This document shows, piece after piece, positions 8,175 through 16,505 of a stretch of DNA of 64,000 bases (within the stretch, counting starts at the first letter, position 1; the number at the start of each line of letters is the position of its first letter). The notes under the pieces were generated by a model that saw nothing but the letters and a program-made list of their open reading frames with translations, was not told where the DNA came from and did not search any database. The DNA is taken from NCBI GenBank assembly GCA_009360885.1, contig SPEL01000002.1, positions 186,001 to 250,000 on the forward strand. Direction: 5' to 3'. The position numbers were made by a program, and so were the translations under genes. This DNA is from Sphingobium sp. (GTDB lineage Bacteria; Pseudomonadota; Alphaproteobacteria; Sphingomonadales; Sphingomonadaceae).

Positions 8175-9635
8175 TTACTCTATCAAACTGCGCAACCCTC
8201 TTATTCCCCGGACCGAGGGACGAAACCCATTGATGCGCGGCGACACCAACGACCATCGCAGCGGCATGGCAAGCGGGATATAGCCGCCATGCCGCTGTAT
8301 CATATATTCAGCCTCACCCAATGCTTTGGCGCGCTCGGCAGGGTCCGTCATCCGCGCCGATTCCATCAATTTGGCATCTGCTTCCTTGCTGCAATGAACC
8401 TTGCGGGCGCAACTGATCCGGCCCAGATACCAATAAGCGCTGTTATAAGGGGCAACCTCATCAATTAGTCGCAAATCGCCATTTTGCGGCACCTGATGAA
8501 GCGTCACACCAATAGCGCGGAGCTGGGCCTTTATCGCGGTGAAGAGCAAGCCCATACCCGGCCCCGGCGGCAGGGAAATCGTCACTTCCGCTGGCTTATC
8601 ATCATTTTGCGCCCGCCAGCGCGTTATAACCCCGGCGGCATAGGCCCGCCTTTCCTCAAGGCTTTGCTCTGCCCATTCCGGCATCGTCGGCGCACGGGGC
8701 AGATCATAGCTTTGCGGTAAAAGACTGTCGGCAATTTTCCAGCGCTGAATAGCAAAATAGCCGATAATAGCTTCTCGCTCGATCCCCATGGAAAGCGCCT
8801 GACGAACAGCCGCATCATCCAACAAAGGGTTTCCTGTTGACAGAGCCAACCCAAATAACCCCTGCACCGGATCAAACTGAACCAGACGCGAATTAACACT
8901 AGCCAAGGTTACATAAGGTATATCGGCCAGCGTACCACCCGTCACCATGTCGGCTCCATCATCCTGAAACCGCATAATTGCCCTGCTCGCGCGCTCTGCC
9001 TGTAACATCCGCTGTTCCTGCACCGGAACAGGGGCATCTTCTTCCTTCATTGGCGTCAGAATGAAGATGCTCTTGTCTTTCGAATCTCTCACCACCTCAT
9101 AGGGGCCGGTTCCACCGCTACGCTGCGCGATCCCCATGGAGGGCTGGGCCAGCAGCAACAGAAAATCCGGCTGAGGCTGGCTCAGGCGAATTTCGATAAC
9201 GTCACCGGTCATCGCCAGCACATCTGTTACCGCCACCAGCGGCCCATATGGGTCACGCCGCAAGGCCTCTTTGATACGGGCCTGCAACAGGCGCTGCACA
9301 TCCCGTGCATCAACCCGATCGCCATTCACCCAGTTCGCTCGCCTTAGCCGGAAAATATAGCTTTTTCCATCATCCATGACGATCCAGCGCTGCGCCAGAC
9401 CCGGCACGACGTCCCCCGCTCCGTCATAGCTGACCAGCCCCTGCGCAGTCGCCGCGAGCATCACCTGCCCGGATAGGCTCTCCATATAGCGAAGAGGCGT
9501 AGAGAGTTGCTCTGTTTGTCCAATGATACTGATGCGTACCGGGCCGTCATTTTTATCTACATCACAGCCGCTCAGCCCCAGCCCAACAAACGCGAGCATA
9601 GCAGCAGACAGAAAAGAGAAGCGTGAAAATAGCAC
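8175..9635 (-). CDS. ABC-type peptide/solute-binding lipoprotein (SBP_bac_5 family)
   Basis: A periplasmic solute-binding protein of the oligopeptide/nickel class (family 5), 486 residues. It begins with a lipoprotein signal peptide ending in the lipobox LSGC (Cys about residue 24), so it is expected to be lipid-anchored. The family-5 pattern is visible: LSTPLRYMESLSGQ, then GLAQRWIVMDDGKSYIFRLR, ANWVNGDRVDARDV and the C-terminal RISCARKVHCSKEADAKLM. No permease or ATPase genes of an ABC transporter are adjacent. It lies upstream of and parallel to the gsp operon with a gap of about 200 bp, and is probably a separate unit. The substrate cannot be told from sequence. Confidence 0.85.
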   Translation of the reverse strand: MLFSRFSFLSAAMLAFVGLGLSGCDVDKNDGPVRISIIGQTEQLSTPLRYMESLSGQVMLAATAQGLVSYDGAGDVVPGLAQRWIVMDDGKSYIFRLRRANWVNGDRVDARDVQRLLQARIKEALRRDPYGPLVAVTDVLAMTGDVIEIRLSQPQPDFLLLLAQPSMGIAQRSGGTGPYEVVRDSKDKSIFILTPMKEEDAPVPVQEQRMLQAERASRAIMRFQDDGADMVTGGTLADIPYVTLASVNSRLVQFDPVQGLFGLALSTGNPLLDDAAVRQALSMGIEREAIIGYFAIQRWKIADSLLPQSYDLPRAPTMPEWAEQSLEERRAYAAGVITRWRAQNDDKPAEVTISLPPGPGMGLLFTAIKAQLRAIGVTLHQVPQNGDLRLIDEVAPYNSAYWYLGRISCARKVHCSKEADAKLMESARMTDPAERAKALGEAEYMIQRHGGYIPLAMPLRWSLVSPRINGFRPSVRGIRGLRSLIE

Positions 9636-9767
9636 AAGAAACCCGTATAGCCAGCGGTCCGCCTTACTCTATCCCAGCCAGCCAGAGAGGCCAAGCCTGC
9701 TCAGATGGCATATCTGAAATTGGCCCCTATAACGGGTAATGAAGTGAGATATACGCTGATTGGCTGA

Positions 9768-9851
9768 TGGTGCGGACGGCGGGACTCGAACCCGCACGGA
9801 TGAACCGGGGGATTTTAAGTCCCCTGCGTCTACCGATTTCGCCACGTCCGC
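9768..9851 (-). tRNA. tRNA-Leu (anticodon UAA)
   Basis: Read on the - strand, the acceptor stem GCGGACG pairs with CGTCCGC, followed by discriminator A and an encoded CCA (9768-9770). The anticodon stem GGGGA/TCCCC encloses loop CTTAAAA, giving anticodon TAA. The length is about 84 nt with CCA. An extended variable arm and the T-loop GGTTCGAGTCC are as expected for a class II leucine tRNA. Confidence 0.96.
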
Positions 9852-10037
9852 ACAGGCGCAATGATTGCGCCCATTCATCAGCCCGTCCCCACTGCAATGC
9901 AGAGGCCCGTTCGTCAAGCCCACAGTCATGCAAATGCAGGATAAAGCGGCACAGACGTATCAATTCACAGCGAATCAAGCGAATCTGAATACGACAAACA
10001 ATGCTATAGAAGGAATGGGGTGAAGGCGCAGGCTATG

Positions 10038-10075
10038 GCCAGTCAGAATGATGAAAAGCATGCCATTCTGATGGC
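10038..10075. repeat. Inverted repeat between tRNA-Leu and ihfB
   Basis: The left arm GCCAGTCAGAATG (10038-10050) pairs with CATTCTGATGGC (10064-10075), with one bulged base and a 13-nt loop. It lies in the 287-bp gene-free stretch between tRNA-Leu and the ihfB stop. No T-tract follows on either strand, so it is not a typical intrinsic terminator. I see nothing else in this stretch. Confidence 0.5.
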
Positions 10076-10138
10076 ACATCAGCACAACGTTCAAGCTGGC
10101 TGAGCAGACCTATTATAAATAACAGGCCCGTATGTCAG

Positions 10139-10441
10139 CTAATTCCCAGATATATCAGAATCAGCGCCATTTAACCGGTCACGTATTTCCTTGCCCGGTT
10201 TGAAAAACGGCACTTTTTTCGCTTCTATATCCACGGATTCGCCTGTGCGCGGATTGCGGCCTACCCGTGCGTCGCGCGCGCGGGCAGTAAAGGCACCGAA
10301 ACCCCTAAGTTCTACTCGCCCCCCATTAGCAAGTTGCTCTGTAATCTCGGAAAAGAAAATCTCTACAATCCGCTCAACCTCTACAAGGGTAAGGTTGCTA
10401 TTTTCTTCTGCCAGACGCTGAATCAGTTCGGAACGGATCAT
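10139..10441 (-). CDS. ihfB: Integration host factor subunit beta
   Basis: A nucleoid protein of the HU/IHF family. It heterodimerises with IHF-alpha and bends DNA sharply at specific sites. It has 100 residues from the ATG at 10441, which gives the family start [14 protein letters not shown] and has GGAGGA just upstream; a longer frame to 10468 has no such support. The DNA-intercalating arm is present: [24 protein letters not shown], with the invariant Pro at its tip. GFGAF and the [12 protein letters not shown] tail are typical. Confidence 0.96.
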   Translation of the reverse strand: MIRSELIQRLAEENSNLTLVEVERIVEIFFSEITEQLANGGRVELRGFGAFTARARDARVGRNPRTGESVDIEAKKVPFFKPGKEIRDRLNGADSDISGN

Positions 10442-10591
10442 TTGTCCTCCTTGATCTGACAATCCCACATAATGCCAGATACTCCTTATTACGCAAATAG
10501 TTTAAGAATGACAATAATCCTCTTCCAATTACGGTTACCCAAACGCTCAATAATTTGCGTTAATTTTTGTAAAAATAGTATCATATATAAA

Positions 10592-10622
10592 CAAAACCCC
10601 GCTGCACATTAGCACAGCGGGG
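10592..10622 (-). terminator. Rho-independent terminator of rpsA
   Basis: On the - strand CCCCGCTG, a 10-nt loop, CAGCGGGG, then TTTTG. An eight-pair perfect stem about 30 bp downstream of the rpsA stop. Confidence 0.9.
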
Positions 10623-10652
10623 CTTCGTCATTAGTCAGAATTGAGAGAAGGA

Positions 10653-12365
10653 TTAACCTTCGCTCTTTGCCTTCAGGGCTTCACCCAGAATGTCACCCAG
10701 CGATGCACCGCTGTCGGATGAACCATATTGAGCCACAGCCTGCTTTTCTTCGGCAATCTGCAGAGCGCGAACAGAGAAGTTCGGCTTCTTGCTACGATCG
10801 AAGCCGATGACCATCGCATCAAACTTCTGACCCGGCTGGAAGCGTTCCGTGCGCTGTTCGTCACGGTCACGGCCCAGATCACCGCGCTTGATGAAGCCGG
10901 TCGCACCGTCTTCGCCAACCTGTACTTCAAGGCCGCCGTCACGAACTTCGAGGACCGAAACAGTAACGGTCTGGTTACGGGACAGACCCGAAGCAGCAGC
11001 CGTCGTACCACCAGCAGCCGGAGCGCCCTTTTCAAGCTGCTTCATGCCGAGGCTGATGCGTTCTTTTTCGATGTCGATATCGAGAACAATCGCCTTCACA
11101 ACCTCACCCTTGCGGTGCAGGTTGAGGGCGTCTTCGCCCGAAATGCCCCATGCGATGTCAGACATGTGAACCATACCGTCAACGTCGCCTTCGAGGCCAA
11201 TGAACAGACCGAATTCGGTTGCGTTCTTGACTTCGCCCTCAACGGTCGAGCCAACCGGATGAGTTTCAGCAAAGCTATCCCACGGGTTGTTCTGGGCCTG
11301 CTTGAGGCCAAGAGAAATACGACGCTTTTCGCTATCGACTTCGAGAACGACAACTTCAACTTCCTGGCTGGTCGAAACGATCTTGCCGGGGTGAACGTTC
11401 TTCTTGGTCCAGGACATTTCAGAAACGTGGACCAGACCTTCGATGCCGGGTTCCAGTTCAACAAACGCACCATATTCGGTGATGTTGGTGACGCGGCCAG
11501 ACAGCTTGGCGCCAACCGGATATTTGGCTTCTGCGCCTTCCCACGGATCGCTTTCGAGCTGCTTCATGCCAAGGCTGATGCGCTGCGTGTCGCGGTTGAT
11601 GCGGATGATCTGAACACGGACGGTATCGCCGATGTTAATCATTTCATTGGGGTGGTTGACGCGCTTGTAGCTGAGGTCGGTGACATGCAGCAGGCCATCA
11701 ATACCGCCCAGATCAACGAACGCACCATAATCGGTGATGTTCTTGACCACGCCTTCGATGATCTGACCTTCAGTGAGGGTCTGGATAAGACCGCTGCGCT
11801 GTTCTGCGCGGGTTTCTTCCAGAATCGCACGACGCGAAACAACGATATTGCCACGGCGACGATCCATCTTCAGGATCTGGAACGGCTGCGGCAGGTCCAT
11901 CAACGGGGCGACATCGCGCACCGGACGAATATCAACCTGCGAACCGGGCAGGAATGCAACAGCGCCGTCAAGGTCAACGGTGAAACCGCCCTTAACACGG
12001 CCAAAGATAACGCCTTCGACGCGTGCGCTTTCAGCGAATTCGGCTTCCAGCTTGTCCCATGCAGCTTCGCGGCGAGCGCGGTCACGCGACAGCATCGCTT
12101 CGCCATGGGCATTTTCAACGCGATCGACATAAACTTCGACTTCGTCGCCAACGCTCAGTGTTGCTTTCTGGCCGGGAGCAGCGAATTCACGCAAAGGAAC
12201 GCGTCCTTCGCTCTTCAAGCCAACATCGATAATGGCCATGTCATTTTCGACGCCGGTAACGGTGCCCTTTACGACGCGACCTTCAAAGCCGCCATCTTCG
12301 CCACCGAGAGAATCATTGAGAAGTGCCGCGAAATCATCACGCGACGGAAATGCCACAGAGGCCAT
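10653..12365 (-). CDS. rpsA: 30S ribosomal protein S1
   Basis: The mRNA-binding ribosomal protein that helps recruit and unfold mRNA on the 30S subunit. It has 570 residues with six S1 (OB-fold) repeats. The repeats from the third onward are the most regular, e.g. GVVKNITDYGAFVDLGGIDGLLHVTDLS, GRVTNITEYGAFVELEPGIEGLVHVSEMSW and GEVKNATEFGLFIGLEGDVDGMVHMSDIAW. It starts MASVAFPSRDDFAALL, as in other alphaproteobacterial S1 proteins. It follows cmk after a gap of about 330 bp and has its own terminator. Confidence 0.97.
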   Translation of the reverse strand: MASVAFPSRDDFAALLNDSLGGEDGGFEGRVVKGTVTGVENDMAIIDVGLKSEGRVPLREFAAPGQKATLSVGDEVEVYVDRVENAHGEAMLSRDRARREAAWDKLEAEFAESARVEGVIFGRVKGGFTVDLDGAVAFLPGSQVDIRPVRDVAPLMDLPQPFQILKMDRRRGNIVVSRRAILEETRAEQRSGLIQTLTEGQIIEGVVKNITDYGAFVDLGGIDGLLHVTDLSYKRVNHPNEMINIGDTVRVQIIRINRDTQRISLGMKQLESDPWEGAEAKYPVGAKLSGRVTNITEYGAFVELEPGIEGLVHVSEMSWTKKNVHPGKIVSTSQEVEVVVLEVDSEKRRISLGLKQAQNNPWDSFAETHPVGSTVEGEVKNATEFGLFIGLEGDVDGMVHMSDIAWGISGEDALNLHRKGEVVKAIVLDIDIEKERISLGMKQLEKGAPAAGGTTAAASGLSRNQTVTVSVLEVRDGGLEVQVGEDGATGFIKRGDLGRDRDEQRTERFQPGQKFDAMVIGFDRSKKPNFSVRALQIAEEKQAVAQYGSSDSGASLGDILGEALKAKSEG

Positions 12366-12693
12366 GTAGTTTCCTTACATACTTCGTTGCTGGCCATCCG
12401 GTTGTCTCCGGAGGTCTTTTCAAACTGAGCCCATCTGACCGATGCGTGCGGCGAATATCCGCGATTCGCATGACCGGACGAACTCTGGCCAAACCGCCGA
12501 CAGCACCTCATGCACCATCGGCATCCATCAAAAACCATTCCAGAAAACACATATAAAACAAAAAGATGCGTCACAAAACGCACCCTTACCGCCCAATCAC
12601 AGGCACCAGCTATATGCATATCCGTTGGAACAATCATTCCATAGATGCCCCCTAATAGGGTCAAATCCCCCGCAAAGTCAAGGAAATCAGCCC
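12366..12693. other. Gene-free stretch upstream of rpsA
   Basis: 328 bp between the cmk stop and the rpsA start. It should hold the rpsA promoter and 5' leader, since cmk and rpsA are on the same strand with a long gap. I see no convincing protein, RNA gene or clear autoregulatory stem in it. Confidence 0.5.
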
Positions 12694-13311
12694 TTAAACT
12701 TGTGCTTCCACCAATGCGATAGCCTGCGCCAGCGCCTGTTCTATGGTCAGATCACTACTATCCAGCAGGGCGGCATCACTCGCCTGCATCAGCGGCGCAC
12801 TATCGCGGCCCATATCACGAGCATCGCGCGCCTCTATCTCCGCCTGCATTGCGTCACGGTCCGCCTTCAGCCCGCGGCTTTCCATTTCCTTCGCACGGCG
12901 CTCCGCCCTCACCTGCGCCGAAGCCGTCACATAGAGCTTCGCATCAGCATCCGGCACAATCACCGTTCCGATGTCTCGCCCATCCAGCACAGCCCCGCCC
13001 GGTTGCTGCGCAAAGGTCCGCTGGCGCGCCAGCAGGGCAGCTCTCACCCCCGGATGCGCCGACACCCGCGACGCCAGTGCGCCGCTTTCCTCCAGCCGCA
13101 ATTCCGGGTCATTCAACAAATCATCCGGGAAAGCCGCAGCCTTCAGCGCATCGTCCGCATCATCAGGATTTCCCCCAGCCCGCTTCAGCGCAACAGCCAC
13201 CGCCCGGTAAAGCAAACCGGTATCGAGATAGGGAAGGCCATAATGGCTCGCCAGCGCTCGTGCGATTGTCCCCTTACCCGACGCCGCCGGGCCATCCACC
13301 GCGATAATCAC
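12694..13311 (-). CDS. cmk: Cytidylate kinase
   Basis: Phosphorylates CMP and dCMP with ATP. It has 205 residues. The P-loop at the N-terminus is GPAASGKGTIARALA. The family motifs LPYLDTGLLYRAVA, LDGRDIGTVIVPDADAKLYVTAS and the lid region RAERRAKEMESRG follow. The start codon is GTG, which overlaps the aroA stop as GTGA, so aroA-cmk translation is coupled. The aroA-cmk-rpsA order is common in proteobacteria. Confidence 0.96.
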   Translation of the reverse strand: MIIAVDGPAASGKGTIARALASHYGLPYLDTGLLYRAVAVALKRAGGNPDDADDALKAAAFPDDLLNDPELRLEESGALASRVSAHPGVRAALLARQRTFAQQPGGAVLDGRDIGTVIVPDADAKLYVTASAQVRAERRAKEMESRGLKADRDAMQAEIEARDARDMGRDSAPLMQASDAALLDSSDLTIEQALAQAIALVEAQV

Positions 13312-14675
13312 GCACCGACCCCCGCACCAATTTGATTAAGCAACCCTACAAAACCGGGGAAGCTGGTTTCTACCGGGCGCATATCATCAATGGTCACGCC
13401 ATTTTTGCTGGCAAGGCCGGCGACGGCAAAACTCATCGCGATACGGTGGTCGAGATGCGTGGTAATCGGCCCGCCTCCGGGCAGTGCCTCGCCGCCGGTC
13501 CCATCAATGATGAGACCATCCTCGGTTTCTTCCACCTGCACACCAATCAGGCGCAAACCCTGCGCCATAACGGATATGCGATCGCTTTCCTTAACGCGTA
13601 ATTCCTCCAGCCCGCGAAAGACACTGCGGCCCTTCGCCATCGCCGCCGCGATGAATGCGACGGGAAATTCATCAACCATGGATGGGACATCGGCGGGATC
13701 ATTCTCAACCCCATGAAGCTGTGAATGGCGGACATGCAGGTCCGCAACCGGCTCCCCACCCGCATCACGGATATTCAGCATTTCAATATCACCGCCCATA
13801 GCCCGAAGCAGCTTCACTATGCCGATGCGTGTATCATTAATGCCGATACCGGTAATCACCACATCCGACCCCGGCACGATCAAAGCGGCCACCATAGGGA
13901 ACGCCGCTGAGGAAGGATCACCCGGCACGATGATATTCTGGGGCCGCAGCTCCGCCTCGCCACGGACAGAGATGATGCGCGCACCGGCACTGTCCTTTTC
14001 TACAGTGAGGTCCGCGCCAAAGCCACGCAGCATCCGCTCACTATGGTCCCGCGTCGCCTCCGGCTCAATCACCCGCGTAATGCCAGGCGTATTAAGTCCC
14101 GCCAGAAGAATCGCGGATTTCACCTGAGCAGATGCAACAGGCAGGCGATATTCTATTGGTACAGCAGGCACCGCGCCGCGCATCGTCAGCGGTAGCCGGC
14201 CTCCCGGGCTGGCCATAAACTCCGCCCCCATGCGCGATAATGGCTCCGTCACCCGCCCCATTGGCCGTTTGGAGAGCGATGCATCGCCGGTGAAAGTGGC
14301 GGTGAGGTCATGGCTGGCGAGCAGGCCCATCAGCAAACGGGTGGATGTGCCGCTATTGCCCATCTCCAGCGCCTGTTGCGGCTGTAACAGGCCGCCCACG
14401 CCAACGCCTTCTATGTGCCAGACGCCCTTATCGTCACGCTCTATCCGCGCCCCCATGGCGCGCAAGGCCGCCGCTGTCGCCAGCACATCTTCACCTTCCA
14501 GCAAGCCTTCCACCCGGCTTTCACCAACCGCCAGCGCCGAAAACATCAACGAGCGATGGGAAATACTTTTATCCCCCGGCACAGCCACCCGACCCGACAG
14601 GCCTTTTGGGGCTGCGCGAAAGGTCTTTGACTGTTCCTGATGCTGATCTGGGCTGGAACCGGCAACAAAAGACAT
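13308..14675 (-). CDS. aroA: 3-phosphoshikimate 1-carboxyvinyltransferase (EPSP synthase)
   Basis: The sixth step of the shikimate pathway: shikimate 3-phosphate plus PEP gives EPSP. It has 455 residues from the ATG at 14675 (MSFVAGSSPDQ). The frame stays open further upstream to 14759, but that part does not look like the family. Signature regions are present: VAVPGDKSISHRSLM, LEMGNSGTSTRLLMGLLA (PEP-binding LxxGNxGTxxR) and LRVKESDRISVM near the C-terminus. Around the N-terminal signature the GNSGTS form with Ala nearby resembles class II enzymes; that classification is tentative. It is divergent from the FYDLN-acid gene. Confidence 0.96.
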   Translation of the reverse strand: MSFVAGSSPDQHQEQSKTFRAAPKGLSGRVAVPGDKSISHRSLMFSALAVGESRVEGLLEGEDVLATAAALRAMGARIERDDKGVWHIEGVGVGGLLQPQQALEMGNSGTSTRLLMGLLASHDLTATFTGDASLSKRPMGRVTEPLSRMGAEFMASPGGRLPLTMRGAVPAVPIEYRLPVASAQVKSAILLAGLNTPGITRVIEPEATRDHSERMLRGFGADLTVEKDSAGARIISVRGEAELRPQNIIVPGDPSSAAFPMVAALIVPGSDVVITGIGINDTRIGIVKLLRAMGGDIEMLNIRDAGGEPVADLHVRHSQLHGVENDPADVPSMVDEFPVAFIAAAMAKGRSVFRGLEELRVKESDRISVMAQGLRLIGVQVEETEDGLIIDGTGGEALPGGGPITTHLDHRIAMSFAVAGLASKNGVTIDDMRPVETSFPGFVGLLNQIGAGVGA

Positions 14676-14830
14676 GAAATAATCAACTTTCTTATATAAA
14701 AATCGCTCCGGCTTTTGACAGCGCCGCATTGCTATGGCAAGGCGCGCGTCACTTCGCATGGTGGATCATTTCATTTCATGCGGTTAAGACAGTTCGCATT
14801 ATTCACAAATTTAAGGATGGAAGGCGGCAC

Positions 14831-15163
14831 ATGGTGAAGCCTGAATGGGGCACAAAAAGAACCTGCCCGAAATGCTCGACACGCTTTTATGATCTCGGCA
14901 AGGATCAGCCGGTCACCTGCATTTCATGCGGCGTTTCATGGGATCCTGAGCCGATTCTGAAATCCAAGCAGCCCATTCCCTATGAGGAAGTGCAGCAGAA
15001 CAAACCTGCTGAGGCTGTCGATGGCGATCTGGCTGAGGTAGATACGGATCTGGACATCGACATCGATGATGACGGCGATTCGCCGGATAATGATGTTGAC
15101 CTTGGCGGCGATGATGACCTTGGCGTCGATCATGGCGACGACGACAAGGATGATGATAATTAA
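14831..15163 (+). CDS. TIGR02300 / FYDLN-acid family protein
   Basis: A small alphaproteobacterial protein of unknown function, 110 residues. The N-terminal half is a zinc-ribbon-like segment with two Cys pairs (CPKC and CISC) and the diagnostic RFYDLGKDQPVTC. The C-terminal 50 residues are strongly acidic (runs of Asp after residue 70). The start at 14831 gives MVKPEWGTKRTCPKC, the family N-terminus, and has GGAAGG upstream. A longer in-frame extension lacks family similarity. The position between aroA (divergent) and tRNA-Ala is typical of sphingomonads. Confidence 0.9.
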   Translation: MVKPEWGTKRTCPKCSTRFYDLGKDQPVTCISCGVSWDPEPILKSKQPIPYEEVQQNKPAEAVDGDLAEVDTDLDIDIDDDGDSPDNDVDLGGDDDLGVDHGDDDKDDDN

Positions 15164-15176
15164 TGCTTGCAACCGG

Positions 15177-15202
15177 GGCGCTGCTCTTCTAAAGGCAGCG
15201 CC
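15177..15202 (+). terminator. Weak hairpin after the FYDLN-acid gene
   Basis: GGCGCTGC (15177-15184), a 10-nt loop, GCAGCGCC (15195-15202): an eight-pair perfect stem 13 bp past the stop codon. No T-tract follows, so its role as a terminator is uncertain. Confidence 0.45.
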
Positions 15203-15337
15203 TCGACGCAGGGTAAGCCATCAGGCAAACCCATAGTCACCCCCGATCTGGGGCCTTGAAACATCAGTGAAACAATCACTTGCATCAGGGAAATGATATC
15301 GCTAACGGGTCCAGACCGTTAGACAGATGAAGTGATT

Positions 15338-15413
15338 GGGGCCTTAGCTCAGCTGGGAGAGCGCCTGCATGGCATGCAGGAGGTCAGCGGTTCGATCCCG
15401 CTAGGCTCCACCA
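15338..15413 (+). tRNA. tRNA-Ala (anticodon GGC)
   Basis: The acceptor GGGGCCT pairs with AGGCTCC and includes the G3:U70 wobble that marks alanine tRNAs. The anticodon stem CCTGC/GCAGG encloses loop ATGGCAT, giving anticodon GGC. The T-arm is GGTTCGATCC and CCA is encoded (15411-15413). Length 76 nt. Confidence 0.97.
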
Positions 15414-15476
15414 TTTCGCCATTCCAATAAACCGCTGATTCTCTGATGTGCTGAATGTGCAAGCCCATTCATGCGT

Positions 15477-15504
15477 GGTTCGATCCCGGCTAGGCTCCAC
15501 CATT
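15477..15504 (+). repeat. Duplicated 3' end of tRNA-Ala
   Basis: The segment from GGTTCGATCCCG through CTAGGCTCCACCATT, which is the T-loop arm, acceptor 3' strand, CCA and the first flanking bases of tRNA-Ala at 15389-15415, recurs here with one inserted G. The copy starts 88 bp downstream of the original. It has no 5' tRNA half and cannot be a functional tRNA. Such 3'-end copies are typical of tRNA attachment-site remnants. The rest of the gap, 15505-15757, shows nothing I recognise. Confidence 0.85.
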
Positions 15505-15757
15505 TTCATAATATCCCGGAAATTGTTGATTATCTTTAGCCGCACAATATGTGGGCTGGCCCATCGGCATTACGGCTGCTTATAATGTCAGATATTGCGA
15601 TGCGTGCATCTTCCACTTTCTGATGCTCAAGCTCCTGCATATATTATGATCCGGAGCGCAAACGGATATGATCCCGCAGGCTTCTTCTTTATCATTTTCA
15701 GCTGATCGTACGCCGAAACGGCGAATCACAGGCGGGCTAATCCTCACCGCGAATCCA

Positions 15758-16480
15758 CTATCCTCTCTGGCGGATGCGTAGCGGCGCAGACAGCCTCAGC
15801 CCCTTTTTGCTGGCCGGGCAACGCACGGGCCGAAATGCGGTATCGAGACAAATCCATATCTCATCCAGATAGCCAGAACGATTCGTTCTGATTCGTACAG
15901 TATCCGCGCTCAGCCCTTCATTCGCGCGCACAAAGCTATTCAGCAAATCTCCGGCCTTCAAATCCCGCCTGCGCGCCATTTCATCCATCGCGGGGAAATG
16001 AATCCGTTGATATAATCCTCGCGCCCGGCTGAAATATTCCTCTGGCCGTCGCGCCATACAGGTGCCGTGCTTTGTCCATTGATGCTGCATCAATTGCACA
16101 GATGGCATGGAACAGAAATTCGCCTTTAACACGGCCTGAGGCACCAGCGACGCCTGTGAGCAATATTGCGGCCAACCCTGCCCGTTTTTCCCTTCCGGCC
16201 ACAGCCCGTGCAATACAAAGCCGAATCGACCGTAACGCTTATTGCACTGCGTCCCGCCACCTCCTTGCTGCTCCGCACAATATTGCGGAGACCATGAGAG
16301 CGCCAACGTGTAGCCCCCTATCGGCATTTTCCGTACCTCTGTGGGCTGAGCAGGAGAAATATGCGGGGTACTAAGCGTCGTAGGAAGCTGGCAACTCATC
16401 GCTTCTGCGGCAATGGCTGAGGCTGGCATTGCAGCGCCAGCACATGATAGAAACACTGCTAACCGGCCCAATCCGAGCAT
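15758..16480 (-). CDS. Secreted ribonuclease T2 family protein
   Basis: A periplasmic or secreted endoribonuclease of the T2 family, 240 residues. A signal peptide (MLGLGRLAVFLSCAGAAM...ASAIAAEA) is followed by the T2 domain. Both active-site segments are present: CAS1 FVLHGLWPEG (catalytic His) and CAS2 QHQWTKHGTC (His/Glu-like position plus Lys-His). The usual Glu/Asp of CAS2 (HEWxKHGTC) is replaced by Gln (HQWTKHGTC), a substitution to be checked. Family members cleave RNA through 2',3'-cyclic phosphates. It is the last gene of a - strand run nadA-DUF924-nadC. Confidence 0.9.
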   Translation of the reverse strand: MLGLGRLAVFLSCAGAAMPASAIAAEAMSCQLPTTLSTPHISPAQPTEVRKMPIGGYTLALSWSPQYCAEQQGGGGTQCNKRYGRFGFVLHGLWPEGKNGQGWPQYCSQASLVPQAVLKANFCSMPSVQLMQHQWTKHGTCMARRPEEYFSRARGLYQRIHFPAMDEMARRRDLKAGDLLNSFVRANEGLSADTVRIRTNRSGYLDEIWICLDTAFRPVRCPASKKGLRLSAPLRIRQRG

Positions 16481-16505
16481 GATATATCAGCCTCCTGTGC
16501 CAGCT

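Noticed and set aside
10728-12428. A 566-codon open frame on the + strand opposite rpsA
   Set aside because: It lies almost wholly antisense to the intact, conserved rpsA gene and reflects its codon bias. No family resemblance or ribosome site.
15477-15504. Second tRNA-Ala gene
   Set aside because: Only the 3' third is present, with an inserted base; no 5' half or anticodon arm.
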